Assembly: GCF_026016325.1 (NCBI RefSeq)
Contig: NZ_CP087203.1
Coordinates: 2,666,001-2,730,000 of the forward strand
Reading direction: 5' to 3'
Length of the DNA: 64,000 nucleotides
DNA from: Pseudomonas sp. B21-056
Lineage (GTDB): Bacteria > Pseudomonadota > Gammaproteobacteria > Pseudomonadales > Pseudomonadaceae
In this document: in pieces, positions 16,255 to 24,900 of the stretch
Layout of the letters: the number at the start of each line of letters is the position of its first letter
Numbering within the stretch: position 1 is the first letter of the stretch
Made by a program: the position numbers and the translations under genes
The notes under the pieces: generated by a model
Told to the model about the DNA's origin: nothing
Databases searched by the model: none
What the model saw: the letters and a program-made list of their open reading frames with translations, nothing else

Positions 16255-17235
16255 CTAGAGGCTGTCGCCTTGCTTCTGCTGGATGGCGCTCGCGATGTGC
16301 TGAGCCACCGCCTCATCCCAGGCCGGCGTAGCAGGGAACAGCTCAAGCAGAAAGGCAATGAAGGCTTTTACGTTGGGGCTCCCGCGTCGGCTTTCCGGCC
16401 ACAAGGCGGTGATGGAGAAGCGTTCCGCGGTGAACTGGGGCAGGACTGGAATCAGTTCTCCCCGGCGAACATAGGGCGCAGCCACGTAGTGCGGCGTGAT
16501 ACCGATGCCGCCTCCCGCCGCCATGATGGCCGCTACCGCGTCGCTGACATCCACGGTGAATGCGGCGTCGAGGTTCCACTCAAGCTGTCTGTCGCCCACC
16601 TGATAGGGCCAGCGCAGGCTTTGCCCGGTACTCTGGTAACGAAAGTTCACGCACTCGTGTTCGGCAAGATCTTCAGCGGTCGCCGGTATGCCTTTGCGTT
16701 GGAGGTATTGGGGCGACGCAAACGCGCCGATCCGATGAGGCCCCAGGGGGCGTGAAACCAGGCGTGAATCGCTGAGGTTCCCCACGCGAATAGCCACGTC
16801 GATCCCTTGTTCGATGATGTCGGAATACTGATCGCCGAGCCGCAGGTCGATTGCCAGGTTGGGGTATTGCTCACGGAACCTGGGCAATTCAGGCGCCAGG
16901 ATGTTCACGCCGATGGGCAGGGGCGCTGTGACTTTCAAGACGCCAGCAGGCTCGGCGCGGGATGCGACGGCGGCCTGATCGATCTCCTCGACTTCCCGCA
17001 GGATTCGCAACGCCCGTTCGTAAAGATCCCGCCCTTCAGGCGTGAGGGTCAGGGAGCGCGTCGTGCGGGTGAACAGCATCAGCCCAAAATGCTCTTCAAG
17101 CCGCTGCACGCTTTTGCTGACGGCGGAAGGGGACACCGAGAGCGCCCGCGCCGCAGCGGTATAGCTGCCCAGGGAAGCGGCGCGCGCGAATGCGATAAGT
17201 CCGGTAAGACGGTCTAAACCAATTTGTGCCTTCAT
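16255..17235 (-). CDS. LysR-family transcriptional regulator
   Basis: This 326-residue LysR regulator begins at the ATG at 17235 (MKAQIGLDRLTGLIAF). The open frame extends 543 bases further upstream, but that part is non-coding and runs antisense to the divergent SDR gene. The winged helix includes SYTAAARALSVSPSAVSKSVQRL and the effector domain follows from about residue 95. It belongs to the group in which a LysR gene faces a short-chain dehydrogenase gene that it typically controls. The 99-bp divergent spacer must hold the operator. Confidence 0.87.
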   Translation of the reverse strand: MKAQIGLDRLTGLIAFARAASLGSYTAAARALSVSPSAVSKSVQRLEEHFGLMLFTRTTRSLTLTPEGRDLYERALRILREVEEIDQAAVASRAEPAGVLKVTAPLPIGVNILAPELPRFREQYPNLAIDLRLGDQYSDIIEQGIDVAIRVGNLSDSRLVSRPLGPHRIGAFASPQYLQRKGIPATAEDLAEHECVNFRYQSTGQSLRWPYQVGDRQLEWNLDAAFTVDVSDAVAAIMAAGGGIGITPHYVAAPYVRRGELIPVLPQFTAERFSITALWPESRRGSPNVKAFIAFLLELFPATPAWDEAVAQHIASAIQQKQGDSL

Positions 17236-17334
17236 GGCACTAGTAAAGCGACTTCGGCCCCAATTATCAATCCATGTGCACAGCCTTACGCTTGCTCCAT
17301 CGAACGCCATCCAGGCGTTCACTGGAGACCCGAC

Positions 17335-18075
17335 ATGACCATCACCCCAGTACTTGCATCCAATTTCACCGGCCGTACGGTCGTCCTCTTCGGCGGCACA
17401 TCGGGCATCGGCCTGGCGGCGGCGATACAGGCGAAGGCAGCCGGCGCCAAGGTCGTGGTCATCGGCTCGAATGCGGCCCGTGCCGAGCAGGCTGCAAAAG
17501 ACCATGGCCTGGATCAATGGCGCGCGGCCGACGTGACCCGTCGTGAGGCGGTCGAAGCCGCATTGGCGGACATTCCGGTGGTCGATCACCTGATGCTGCT
17601 CGCCGGTACATTTGTCACCGGAACCATCCTGACTGCTGACGTCGATCATCTGCGCCGGGCCTTCGATGAGCGGATCTGGGCGTCCATCAACGCTATCCGT
17701 ACCCTGGGTGACAGGTTGTCCAAGGCCGGATCGATTACCTTCATCTCGGGTGCGCTCGCCGACCGCCCCAATGCCCATGGCACTGCCGTCATCGGCGCGG
17801 CATCGGCCGCCATGGAGGCGCTGGCCCGTGGCCTGGCCCTGGAGTTGGCGCCGATTCGGGTGAACACCCTGTCACCCGGCCCGATCGACACACCGATCTT
17901 CAGCAAGGCATTGGGTGAAGGCCGTGACTCATACGTGGCTGCCCTGGAGCAGGCTCTGCCCCTGCATCGCCTTGGCACGCCAGAGGAAGCCGGTGCTGCG
18001 GCGCTGTTCTTGATGACCAACACGTTCATGAACGGTGCCGTGCTCAACGTTGATGGCGGTGCTCGATTGGTTTGA
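17335..18075 (+). CDS. Atypical short-chain dehydrogenase lacking the YxxxK pair
   Basis: This 246-residue Rossmann-fold protein is an SDR by fold: GGTSGIGLAAA for the dinucleotide at about residues 18-28, an NNAG-like region LLLAGTF, and PGPIDTPIF near residue 185. At the catalytic site, where SDRs carry Tyr-x-x-x-Lys, it reads AVIGAASAAMEALAR, so Tyr and Lys are replaced by Ile and Ser. Similar Tyr/Lys-less SDR subgroups exist in bacteria; their chemistry is unclear. The start ATG 17335 follows TGGAGA. Its last 32 bases overlap the end of a convergent MFS gene. Confidence 0.85.
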   Translation: MTITPVLASNFTGRTVVLFGGTSGIGLAAAIQAKAAGAKVVVIGSNAARAEQAAKDHGLDQWRAADVTRREAVEAALADIPVVDHLMLLAGTFVTGTILTADVDHLRRAFDERIWASINAIRTLGDRLSKAGSITFISGALADRPNAHGTAVIGAASAAMEALARGLALELAPIRVNTLSPGPIDTPIFSKALGEGRDSYVAALEQALPLHRLGTPEEAGAAALFLMTNTFMNGAVLNVDGGARLV

Positions 18076-19312
18076 TCCCGAAGGGGCGGGCGGACACCCC
18101 TCGGTAGAACGACAGGATGGCGAGCATCTGCACGACGACGGCGGCGGCCACGACGGCGACGATGGCTTGATTCGAAGGGCTGAAGGCGGCTCGCACCAGG
18201 CCGAAGAACGCGGGCGCGAAGGCGTAGGTGGCTTGGCTGATCGCGACCATCAGCGCGATGACCCGGGCGGTGTGTTCACGGCTGAACTCGGTCTGTGCGA
18301 TCAGCGGCGGCAGGGAGGTGGCGTTGCCGATGCCTGAACCGATCAGCATCACGGCCACCCAGGCCACTGCCGGATGAAGGTCCAGGCCGAGAAGCATCAG
18401 GGTGCCGAGCAACTGGATGGCATAACCGAGGCAGGCCAGTCGCCTGCGGTTGATGCCTTGGATCATCAGGCGTGCGGCGATGTAGCGCCCGCCCATGGCA
18501 CTGGCGGTGGCCAGGCCCATGGCGAACGAGGCGTCGTGAACCCCCATGCGTCCCGCCAGGATCGAATACAGGTGCGCGATCAAGCCGATCTGGGCGAACA
18601 GGCCCAGGGACATGCCGGCTGCCAGGCTGCGGAAACCGGCCGACTTGAGCGTCTGCCTGGCGGTCCATGGCGTGGCGCTGGCATTGGTCGTCACGGGCTC
18701 CGGCTGGTCCAGGTTGTCGGGATATTGGCCCACGCTGTGTGGACTTTTGTTGAAAACCAGGAAGGCGAACGTGCCGATGAGCAGCACGGCTGTGACGCTG
18801 ATCACCAGCGCCGCCGTGGCAAAGCCAAAATCCTCGATCAGCCATGCCCACAGCGGCGAAAAGATCACCCCGCCCATGCTCGCGCCGTTGTAGGCCTTGC
18901 CCAGGGCCTGGGGCCTTTCCTTGATGTACCACGGCGCGATCAGGCTATTGACGGCCGCAGCGCCCAGGGTCACCCAGCCGATACCCGAGCACACGGCTCC
19001 GGCATACAGCACCCAGGGCTGGTTGGCCTGGGCCCAGATGTTCACGCCGATACCCAGGACGATGCCGCCCAGCAGGGTGATGAGGAGAATGCCGAAGCGT
19101 GCGTAGAGTCTTGGCAGGTTGGCGATGACGACCGTGCCGCTGAGGAAGTGCAGCGTCACGGCAGTCGAGACCAGGGCGACGGGCCAGCCGGTGCGCTCCA
19201 TGACTGCTTGCATGTAGATCGGCGGCCCATAGAAGCCGATCCCCCAACCGATCATCGCCAGGATGAACGTGCAGGCCAGTACGGTTTTTCCGAAAAAACG
19301 GGTGTGCTTCAT
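18044..19312 (-). CDS. MFS transporter
   Basis: This 422-residue major facilitator permease has about twelve hydrophobic segments and a cytoplasmic loop near residues 195-220. It resembles the monocarboxylate/OFA-like branch (GWGIGFYGPPIYMQAVMERTGW in the first periplasmic loop region), but the substrate is unknown. I start it at MKHTRFFGK (19312) because the in-frame ATG 15 bases upstream lies within GGAGG, the ribosome binding site. The 3' end overlaps the SDR gene on the other strand by 32 bp. Confidence 0.84.
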   Translation of the reverse strand: MKHTRFFGKTVLACTFILAMIGWGIGFYGPPIYMQAVMERTGWPVALVSTAVTLHFLSGTVVIANLPRLYARFGILLITLLGGIVLGIGVNIWAQANQPWVLYAGAVCSGIGWVTLGAAAVNSLIAPWYIKERPQALGKAYNGASMGGVIFSPLWAWLIEDFGFATAALVISVTAVLLIGTFAFLVFNKSPHSVGQYPDNLDQPEPVTTNASATPWTARQTLKSAGFRSLAAGMSLGLFAQIGLIAHLYSILAGRMGVHDASFAMGLATASAMGGRYIAARLMIQGINRRRLACLGYAIQLLGTLMLLGLDLHPAVAWVAVMLIGSGIGNATSLPPLIAQTEFSREHTARVIALMVAISQATYAFAPAFFGLVRAAFSPSNQAIVAVVAAAVVVQMLAILSFYRGVSARPFGIKPIEHRHQR

Positions 19313-19698
19313 TGCCAACGCCTCCATGTGGGCTCAAAGCGTATGCGTCAGGCAGATGTCTCACTTCGAGGCGCGACGAACAATGGATGTCATCTTGTGA
19401 CCGTCGGCGACGTTGTATTCGCAGCCTTGGGAGATATCAAGAATCCAAACTGGAAAGAGTCAATGGAAGATGGCAACATGCCATAATTCACGCTGCGTCG
19501 TGTTCGAGAGATAGGGTAGTCCTTTGCCCTATCAGTAAGGCCTGACACCCTACAAGAAAATCATCCAACTCTGATGTCATGAAACTCCGATTCGCGTCAT
19601 GGTGAACCTGTGCTCATCGCACAAGTATCTGGAGCCCTCTACGGAGTAGAGAACAGGCTTCGTGTTTCGCCAATCGTATTTTTTAATAAGGAAGGATC
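19313..19698. other. 386-bp spacer, no gene recognised
   Basis: This spacer separates a minus-strand MFS gene from a plus-strand small exported peptide and is less GC-rich than its surroundings. It contains an inverted repeat GATAGGG-N10-CCCTATC at 19510-19533, a possible operator. AAGGAAGG at 19688-19695 serves the peptide gene. No conserved ORF was recognised. Confidence 0.6.
19510..19533. promoter_or_regulatory. 7-bp inverted repeat, candidate operator
   Basis: GATAGGG and CCCTATC form a perfect 7-bp inverted repeat with a 10-base spacer, about 165 bp upstream of the small exported peptide gene. The two-turn spacing would suit a dimeric regulator. No adjacent gene clearly encodes that regulator. 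Confidence 0.35.
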
Positions 19699-19959
19699 AT
19701 GACTCCAATGAGCAGGAACATCTTTGTGGGCATGTTTGCTGTGTTCGGACTTCAGTCGGCCGCTTTTGCAGTTCCAAACCAGAGTTTCTCCTCTGTGAAC
19801 AGCGTGGACGCCAAATACCAAGTTACGACGGAGACTGCCAAATCGACATCCAACGCGGGCACGCTCCAATTGGCACGGGCACGTTCTGGCTTAAGAGCGA
19901 ACGACTCCAAGGATGATCAGAGCGTTTGCTGTGTAGGTGGACGGTGTTTCCCTTGCTAA
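19699..19959 (+). CDS. Small exported Cys-rich peptide, function unknown
   Basis: This 86-residue protein is not one I recognise. It has a Sec signal peptide (SRNIFVGMFAVFGLQSAAFA, cleavage likely before VPNQS), a Ser/Thr-rich middle with no Cys, and a C-terminus holding all four cysteines in SVCCVGGRCFPC. The spacing CC-x4-C-x2-C would allow two disulfides, and the -C-F-P-C ending resembles framework-X conotoxins in spacing only. AAGGAAGG lies 3-10 bases before the ATG, supporting translation. It stands alone on the plus strand, upstream of a FlxA-like gene and a TonB-dependent receptor operon. It could be a secreted signal, a metal-binding peptide or a toxin-like peptide. Confidence 0.6.
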   Translation: MTPMSRNIFVGMFAVFGLQSAAFAVPNQSFSSVNSVDAKYQVTTETAKSTSNAGTLQLARARSGLRANDSKDDQSVCCVGGRCFPC

Positions 19960-20126
19960 CTCCACAAAAGTAACGCCCTCGTTCAAATTTGCTGTCACGT
20001 GACTATTCGCGTGGCAGCAACATTGACTTCGTTATCTGTGTGATACCCGAGCCGCGACGGCTCCTTGTCGGAAGCTTTGTAGGGGGAGGCCTACGATGCG
20101 GAGGGGTCCCCTGAATAAAATTGGGG

Positions 20127-20164
20127 TTGGGCCGATGGTGCTACGGCTCGACAAAAGGCATTCT
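20127..20164 (+). repeat. Promoter-proximal repeat copy A
   Basis: This 38-base stretch, beginning TTGGGCCGATGGT and ending AAAAGGCATTCT, matches copy B at 20921-20958 at 28 of 38 positions without gaps. It lies 96 bp upstream of the FlxA-like gene start. It may be a shared activator site or promoter. Confidence 0.45.
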
Positions 20165-20222
20165 CCCTTCATCTCTATAACCATTCCCAGCTGCTTAACC
20201 TGCAAGATCAAGGAGAGAATCC

Positions 20223-20705
20223 ATGCTCATTAGTGCTTCAGACCCAACCCGTTTCACGGCTTCGGCCTCTGTCGCAAAATCGGCCTTGCCACCTGAAAAT
20301 GGACAGTCGGAGATCGCCACCAAAAGCACAGAGGCCGCTCCTCAGGAAAGCGTCAAAGTAACGCTTTCACTTGAAGGAAAAGCGAAGGCCGCCGAAGAAG
20401 GTGGAAAAAATGCTGATATTGACGCAAGCAATTTACCGGAAGGTGTAAAGAAGGTACTCAAAGCTATCCGGGAAATTCAGGAGCAGATACAAAAGAAAAT
20501 GGAGGAGTTGAGCGCGGTCATGAAGGATCAATCATTGAGTGACAAGGAGCGCGAATCCAAGATGAAAAGCCTTCAGGTCGAATTGGCTACGCTGAACAGC
20601 CAGCTTTCCTCCAGCTTCAACGATCTGAACAAAGTCCAGAATGAGATGAAGTTGTCGACTGCAGAGAAGAAGCTTGCAGGCTCCCTTGCAATGCCACCGA
20701 GTTGA
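20223..20705 (+). CDS. FlxA-like coiled-coil protein
   Basis: This 160-residue protein is soluble, with no signal peptide. Residues 1-60 are low-complexity and Ser/Ala-rich. A charged coiled coil runs from about residue 80 to 150 (KAIREIQEQIQKKMEELSAVM and KMKSLQVELATLNSQLSSSF), like FlxA-like proteins found with Pseudomonas surface or signalling genes. The short motif VKVTLSLEGKAKA before the coil is shared by that group. AAGGAGAGAA precedes the ATG. Its cellular role is not established. Confidence 0.65.
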   Translation: MLISASDPTRFTASASVAKSALPPENGQSEIATKSTEAAPQESVKVTLSLEGKAKAAEEGGKNADIDASNLPEGVKKVLKAIREIQEQIQKKMEELSAVMKDQSLSDKERESKMKSLQVELATLNSQLSSSFNDLNKVQNEMKLSTAEKKLAGSLAMPPS

Positions 20706-20920
20706 GGCGCCAGGGGTGAAGTCTAACCACTTCGGTATCGTTCCTAAGGATGCGTCGGCATTCTTAGGAAGATAACTTAATTTCAATCTATTCAACGAGA
20801 ATATTCGCACAACCTATCAGACTGGACGGCAACGAAAGCATCGTTCATTCGTGCGAGGGTATGTATTGTTTGTACGGGATTCCTACATTCTTGCGTTATG
20901 GTCCTTAGATAGATATGGAC

Positions 20921-20958
20921 TTGGGTCGATGGTACTTCGATGCGGTAAGAGGCACTCT
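20921..20958 (+). repeat. Promoter-proximal repeat copy B
   Basis: This 38-base stretch begins TTGGGTCGATGGT and ends AGAGGCACTCT. It matches copy A at 20127-20164 at 28 of 38 positions. It is 205 bp upstream of the TonB-dependent receptor start and 67 bp upstream of a 28-codon ORF. Confidence 0.45.
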
Positions 20959-20987
20959 GCACTTATTCTGTTTGCCAGAGCGGACGC

Positions 20988-21074
20988 ATGAAAGTGATCA
21001 GTCTGGCTGTGACAAATTTTCGTAGATTCCAAAGGCCAGCACTGACGAGACAGGCCACCCTGAAGACGAGTTGA
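20988..21074 (+). other. 28-codon ORF, possible remnant
   Basis: This ORF encodes MKVISLAVTNFRRFQRPALT and eight more residues. The start resembles the N-terminus of RecF/OLD-type ATPases (a short beta strand then NFRRF), so it could be a remnant of such a gene or a leader peptide. No convincing Shine-Dalgarno precedes it, and the likeness may be chance. Confidence 0.2.
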
Positions 21075-21125
21075 TCCAAGCGCAGAGACTTCAGCTCCAA
21101 GCCCTCCAAGAGTCAAGTTCAGATT

Positions 21126-23069
21126 ATGTTATCCCTGTTCGCCGGTCTGCCGGCACCCCGGTATCCATTGAAGAGTCTGCGTGGGTCATTTTGCGTATCG
21201 GGTTTATGGTTGCTATCGCGGCTGGCCGTAGCCGAGGATCTGACCAGTATTCCATTCGAGCAGTTGCTCGAAACCAAGGTTGTCGGCGCCGCCGAGTTCT
21301 CTCAGCAGCTCACTGACGCCCCATCGGCCGTTTCGGTAATTACCTCGGAGGAGATACGTCGTTTCGGTTACAGGACCCTCGGCGAGATTCTGAACAATAT
21401 GCGAGGCCTGAATGTCGGCTCCAACGGCGCCTATTCCTTTCTTGGGGGGCGAGGCTACGGCGCGCCAGGCGAATATGCCGGGCGAGTCATGCTGCGCATC
21501 GATGGCCAGCCTGTGGCCGACAATATTTTCAACCAGATCTACCTCGGCGAAGATGGTCTGCTCGACACCGAGATGATCGAGCGGGTCGAGTACGCGCCGG
21601 GCCCGGGATCGGCCTTGTACGGTAACGGTGCTTTTCTTGGCGTGATCAATGTCGTCACGTTCCGGGGGCGTGATCTGGATGGCAGTCAGGCAGCGGTGAC
21701 CGTTGGCTCGAGCCAGGACCGCAAGGTAAGGGTCAGTGGAGGCAGGCGTCTGGTCAATGGTGCCGAATGGCTGGTTTCGGCCTCGTCATCTCAAGCCGAT
21801 CTTCCTGATATTCCAACCGGAGACGGGGTGCTGCGCGACGACCAGAGCGGGCGGCGGCTGTTCATCAAGGGCTCCAAAGATGCCTGGAGCGTTGAGGGCG
21901 CATTTGCCGAGCGTACCCAGCAGGAACTGGCGATCCCCCTTGCTTACGATTGGAACTTCACCGACCGGAACGATTTCTTGAAACTGGGTCACGACGTCGA
22001 TTTCGGTAGTTTTCGCTCCTCCGTTCGTCTCTCCCATGGCCGCTATCTTTACCGTAGCGCCTATCGCGAACCCATTGAAGACGGGCGCCACTTCCTTGAA
22101 GACATCAGCGCCGATGGGCGCTGGTGGGATCTGGACGGCACTGTCAGTAGCGTTGCCTTCTCTGGGCACCGCCTGGTGTTGGGCAGCGAGTACCGCGACG
22201 ACTATCAGCAGAACCAGCAAATGCGACGGTATTTCCCCCGTCGCGATGAGCATGAAGAGAATCACATCTCGGATTCTGCCCAGACTTTCAGTCTCTATGC
22301 CCAGGACGAGATCGCACTGCGTCACGACCTGAGTTTGAACCTGGGAGTGCGTGCCGACCGGCATAGCGCACAGGATTCTGAGGTGCGCACCAACCCCCGG
22401 ACTGCGTTGCTTTACACCGGCTTGGCTAATACCAGCCTGTCGCTGTCCCATGGAACCGCAACCCGCTTCGCCAGCAGTAACGAGCAGAACCTGTACGAGC
22501 TCCCGAGTGTCGAGTCGGAGCGGGTCACTACCACCGAGTTTGTGGCTGATCATCGTCGCGGTGACTTCCGCTTGCTCGGCACTCTCTACCGCTACCGTAT
22601 CACCGATCCAATCAATCGATTCTCGGATCCCACGCTGGAGCGCATTGACACTCGAGGCGCTGAGCTCGAGGCTCAGTGGCAATGGCATGACGTTCAGATT
22701 CGGGGCAGTCATACCTGGCAGCAATCGCAAGACAACCTGGGTCGTGCGTTGATCAATTCGCCTCGTCATCTGAGCAAGATGCAGGTATCCATACCGCTGG
22801 CTGGGGAGCGCCTGCGTGCGAGCATTGCCGTCCGCTACGTGGGTAGCCGTCTGGTAGCTCCGGGGGCCGATGCGAATGGCTATGCAATAGCTGACCTCAC
22901 CTTCACCAGTCGGAATATCCTGCCAGGGGTGAACGTAACCGCGGCGGTGCGGAATCTCTTCGACCGACAGTACCAGGATGCCTCGCTCTTCGCGGGAGGG
23001 ATCAGCGCCGATCTGTCTTGGCGCGGTGAGCGTAGCCTGTGGTTGAGCCTGGGGTACTCGTTCGAATGA
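21126..23069 (+). CDS. TonB-dependent outer-membrane receptor
   Basis: This 647-residue outer-membrane receptor has a signal peptide ending near LSRLAVA-ED, a plug domain at about residues 50-175 (APSAVSVITSEEIRRFGYRTLGEIL; VMLRIDGQPVAD; ERVEYAPGPGSALYG), and a 22-strand beta-barrel ending in an aromatic residue (SLWLSLGYSFE). It is shorter than siderophore receptors and lacks an N-terminal signalling domain. Its TGA overlaps the ATG of the YfiR-like gene, followed closely by a diguanylate cyclase gene. It may therefore act as the outer-membrane input of a c-di-GMP switch. The ligand is unknown. Confidence 0.9.
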   Translation: MLSLFAGLPAPRYPLKSLRGSFCVSGLWLLSRLAVAEDLTSIPFEQLLETKVVGAAEFSQQLTDAPSAVSVITSEEIRRFGYRTLGEILNNMRGLNVGSNGAYSFLGGRGYGAPGEYAGRVMLRIDGQPVADNIFNQIYLGEDGLLDTEMIERVEYAPGPGSALYGNGAFLGVINVVTFRGRDLDGSQAAVTVGSSQDRKVRVSGGRRLVNGAEWLVSASSSQADLPDIPTGDGVLRDDQSGRRLFIKGSKDAWSVEGAFAERTQQELAIPLAYDWNFTDRNDFLKLGHDVDFGSFRSSVRLSHGRYLYRSAYREPIEDGRHFLEDISADGRWWDLDGTVSSVAFSGHRLVLGSEYRDDYQQNQQMRRYFPRRDEHEENHISDSAQTFSLYAQDEIALRHDLSLNLGVRADRHSAQDSEVRTNPRTALLYTGLANTSLSLSHGTATRFASSNEQNLYELPSVESERVTTTEFVADHRRGDFRLLGTLYRYRITDPINRFSDPTLERIDTRGAELEAQWQWHDVQIRGSHTWQQSQDNLGRALINSPRHLSKMQVSIPLAGERLRASIAVRYVGSRLVAPGADANGYAIADLTFTSRNILPGVNVTAAVRNLFDRQYQDASLFAGGISADLSWRGERSLWLSLGYSFE

Positions 23070-23599
23070 AGACCGGTATCCTGCACACTTTGGTTGTTGC
23101 GGTCCTCTATTTGCTCAGCCAGGTGGCAAGGGCTGATGCTGCGGTGGATGAACGCGCCATGAAGGCTGCCTATCTTTATAATTTCGCGCTGTTCGCGCAG
23201 TGGCCTTCTTTGCCTGATGCCGATTTTCAGCTCTGCGTGCTCGGCACTACACCGCTGGACGACGAGCTCGCCCTCCTGCAAGGCAAGCGTGCCCAGGATG
23301 GCCTACCGATTGTCATGCGATGGATTCTTCCCGGGGAATCGCTCACTGGCTGTCAGGTACTCTATATCGACGAGCACAACCGGCGTTCTCTCGACACGCT
23401 GCTCCAACAGCTTGCCGCAACTCCGGTACTGACGATCACCGATGCGGCCGGCTTTGCCGACAGGGGCGTAATGATCGAGATGCGGCGGCAGGACCAACGC
23501 ATCGTCTTCGACATCAATCTATTGGCGGCGAGGCGCGCACACCTCAATTTCAGCTCCCGCCTGCTTAAGCTCGCCAGCTTCGTTGCCGACAGGTCCTAG
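23066..23599 (+). CDS. YfiR-family periplasmic regulator
   Basis: YfiR proteins are periplasmic repressors that bind the sensor part of the YfiN-type diguanylate cyclase and hold it inactive. The 177-residue protein has a signal peptide (residues 1-24) and then the family pattern ERAMKAAYLYNFALFAQWP, LCVLGTTPLDDEL, CQVLYIDEHNRRSL, VLTITDAAGFADRGVMIEM and VFDINLLAARRAHLNFSSRLLKLA. The ATG at 23066 overlaps the receptor stop codon, which decides the start over an in-frame one at 23039. The cyclase begins 2 bp after its stop. The usual lipoprotein partner YfiB is absent; a TonB-dependent receptor takes its place. Confidence 0.9.
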   Translation: MKTGILHTLVVAVLYLLSQVARADAAVDERAMKAAYLYNFALFAQWPSLPDADFQLCVLGTTPLDDELALLQGKRAQDGLPIVMRWILPGESLTGCQVLYIDEHNRRSLDTLLQQLAATPVLTITDAAGFADRGVMIEMRRQDQRIVFDINLLAARRAHLNFSSRLLKLASFVADRS

Positions 23600-23601
23600 G
23601 T

Positions 23602-24900
23602 ATGAGCTCCGTACCCTTCAAGGATCGGCCGCTACGCGACAAGTTGACTCAAACAGGCCTTCTTTTGACGAGCGTCGCGATGACCGTCCTGTTGGTGACG
23701 TTGCTGGCCTACCAATTGATCATGCAACGCAGGGCGTTGGAAGAGGAGATGAGGGCCCACGCCATGGTGGTCGGCAGCAACGGCGCAGCGGCAATCATGT
23801 TTGGTGATGCTCGCGAGGCCCATGAAACGCTTGCGTCTCTGAAATACATACCGGATATCACTTGGGCGGCGTTTGTGCTGCCCAATGGGCATGAGCTGGC
23901 TGTCTATAGGCGTGAGCCGGTGGTGTCGGGTGACGATCACCCGATGGCTGACGAAATCGGCTGGCGTTCGCTGCTGGTGCGCCGACCGGTAATGCTTCAT
24001 GGTCAGTTCATTGGCAGTGTCGCGGTGCAGGTGAGCCTGGAGTCCCTCTACCGGGGCCTGGCGCTGCAGGCCATGTTCGGTGGATTCGCGGCTGTAGTGG
24101 CCCTGTTCCTGTCATTGGTGCTCTCGCGCCGTATCGCGTCAGGCATTGCGCAGCCGTTACTGAACCTGGTGCAGCTGACCGAGCAGGTGCGGTCTGAACA
24201 GGATTTCAGCCTGCGGGCCACTGCATACGGAAACGACGAGACCGGCCGTCTTGCGCGCAGCTTCAACGACATGATGGTACAGCTCGAATGTCACGACAGG
24301 CAGATGAGCGCCGAGTTGCAACAACGCCGTCTGGCCGAGCGACAGCTCAACCAGTTGGCCTATCACGATCCGGTGACCGGACTGTACAACCGCCACTACT
24401 TCAAGGAAAGACTGGAAACCGCGGTTGCAGGGGTGATCCACCACGCCACGTCTTGCGCGGTATTGTTCATCGATCTGGATGACTTCAAGATCGTCAACGA
24501 TACCCTTGGCCACGAAACCGGGGACCAGTTGTTGATCCTTGTCGCCGAGCGTCTGCGCAGCATCCTGCGCGGTGATGATGTGGTGTGCAGGATCGGCGGC
24601 GACGAATTCGCCGTGATCCTTGAAAATGGGGCTCGCGCCGCCCAGGCCAAGGAAGTCGCCTCAAGTATCGTCAGCACATTGTCCAGCCCCTTCGTCGTCG
24701 ACGGTCGACGGATCGGTGTTGGCGCCAGCCTGGGTATCAGCCTGTGCCCTGATCATGCATCGGATACGGCAACGCTTCTGCGCAACGCGGATATTGCCAT
24801 GTATCACGCCAAAGGCACCGGTAAGAACAATTATCACTTGTACGAGCCGAAAGGAACAAAGGCTAGCCCCAGGCCGCCGCAGGGCGATCCTACACCTTAG
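23602..24900 (+). CDS. Membrane diguanylate cyclase, YfiN-like (sensor-HAMP-GGDEF)
   Basis: This 432-residue inner-membrane enzyme makes c-di-GMP. Two membrane segments (about residues 18-41 and 152-176) flank a periplasmic sensor of CHASE8/YfiN type. A HAMP domain follows (177-230) and a GGDEF domain (about 255-420). The catalytic GGDEF (near residue 332) is intact, and an RGDD inhibitory site lies five residues before it, so product inhibition is expected. DFKIVNDTLGHETGD binds substrate. There is no EAL domain. The gene lies 2 bp after the YfiR-like gene, implying that the YfiR homologue silences this cyclase from the periplasm. Confidence 0.92.
   Translation: MSSVPFKDRPLRDKLTQTGLLLTSVAMTVLLVTLLAYQLIMQRRALEEEMRAHAMVVGSNGAAAIMFGDAREAHETLASLKYIPDITWAAFVLPNGHELAVYRREPVVSGDDHPMADEIGWRSLLVRRPVMLHGQFIGSVAVQVSLESLYRGLALQAMFGGFAAVVALFLSLVLSRRIASGIAQPLLNLVQLTEQVRSEQDFSLRATAYGNDETGRLARSFNDMMVQLECHDRQMSAELQQRRLAERQLNQLAYHDPVTGLYNRHYFKERLETAVAGVIHHATSCAVLFIDLDDFKIVNDTLGHETGDQLLILVAERLRSILRGDDVVCRIGGDEFAVILENGARAAQAKEVASSIVSTLSSPFVVDGRRIGVGASLGISLCPDHASDTATLLRNADIAMYHAKGTGKNNYHLYEPKGTKASPRPPQGDPTP

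Larger units (their letters stand above)
20706..21125. other. 420-bp spacer upstream of the TonB-dependent receptor
   Basis: This spacer contains repeat copy B (20921-20958) and a 28-codon ORF at 20988-21074. The likely promoter of the receptor/YfiR/cyclase operon is here. No clear terminator for the FlxA-like gene is visible. Confidence 0.6.

Noticed and set aside
17236..17778. N-terminal extension of the LysR gene at 16255
   Set aside because: LysR proteins start at the winged helix; the extension is antisense to the SDR gene.
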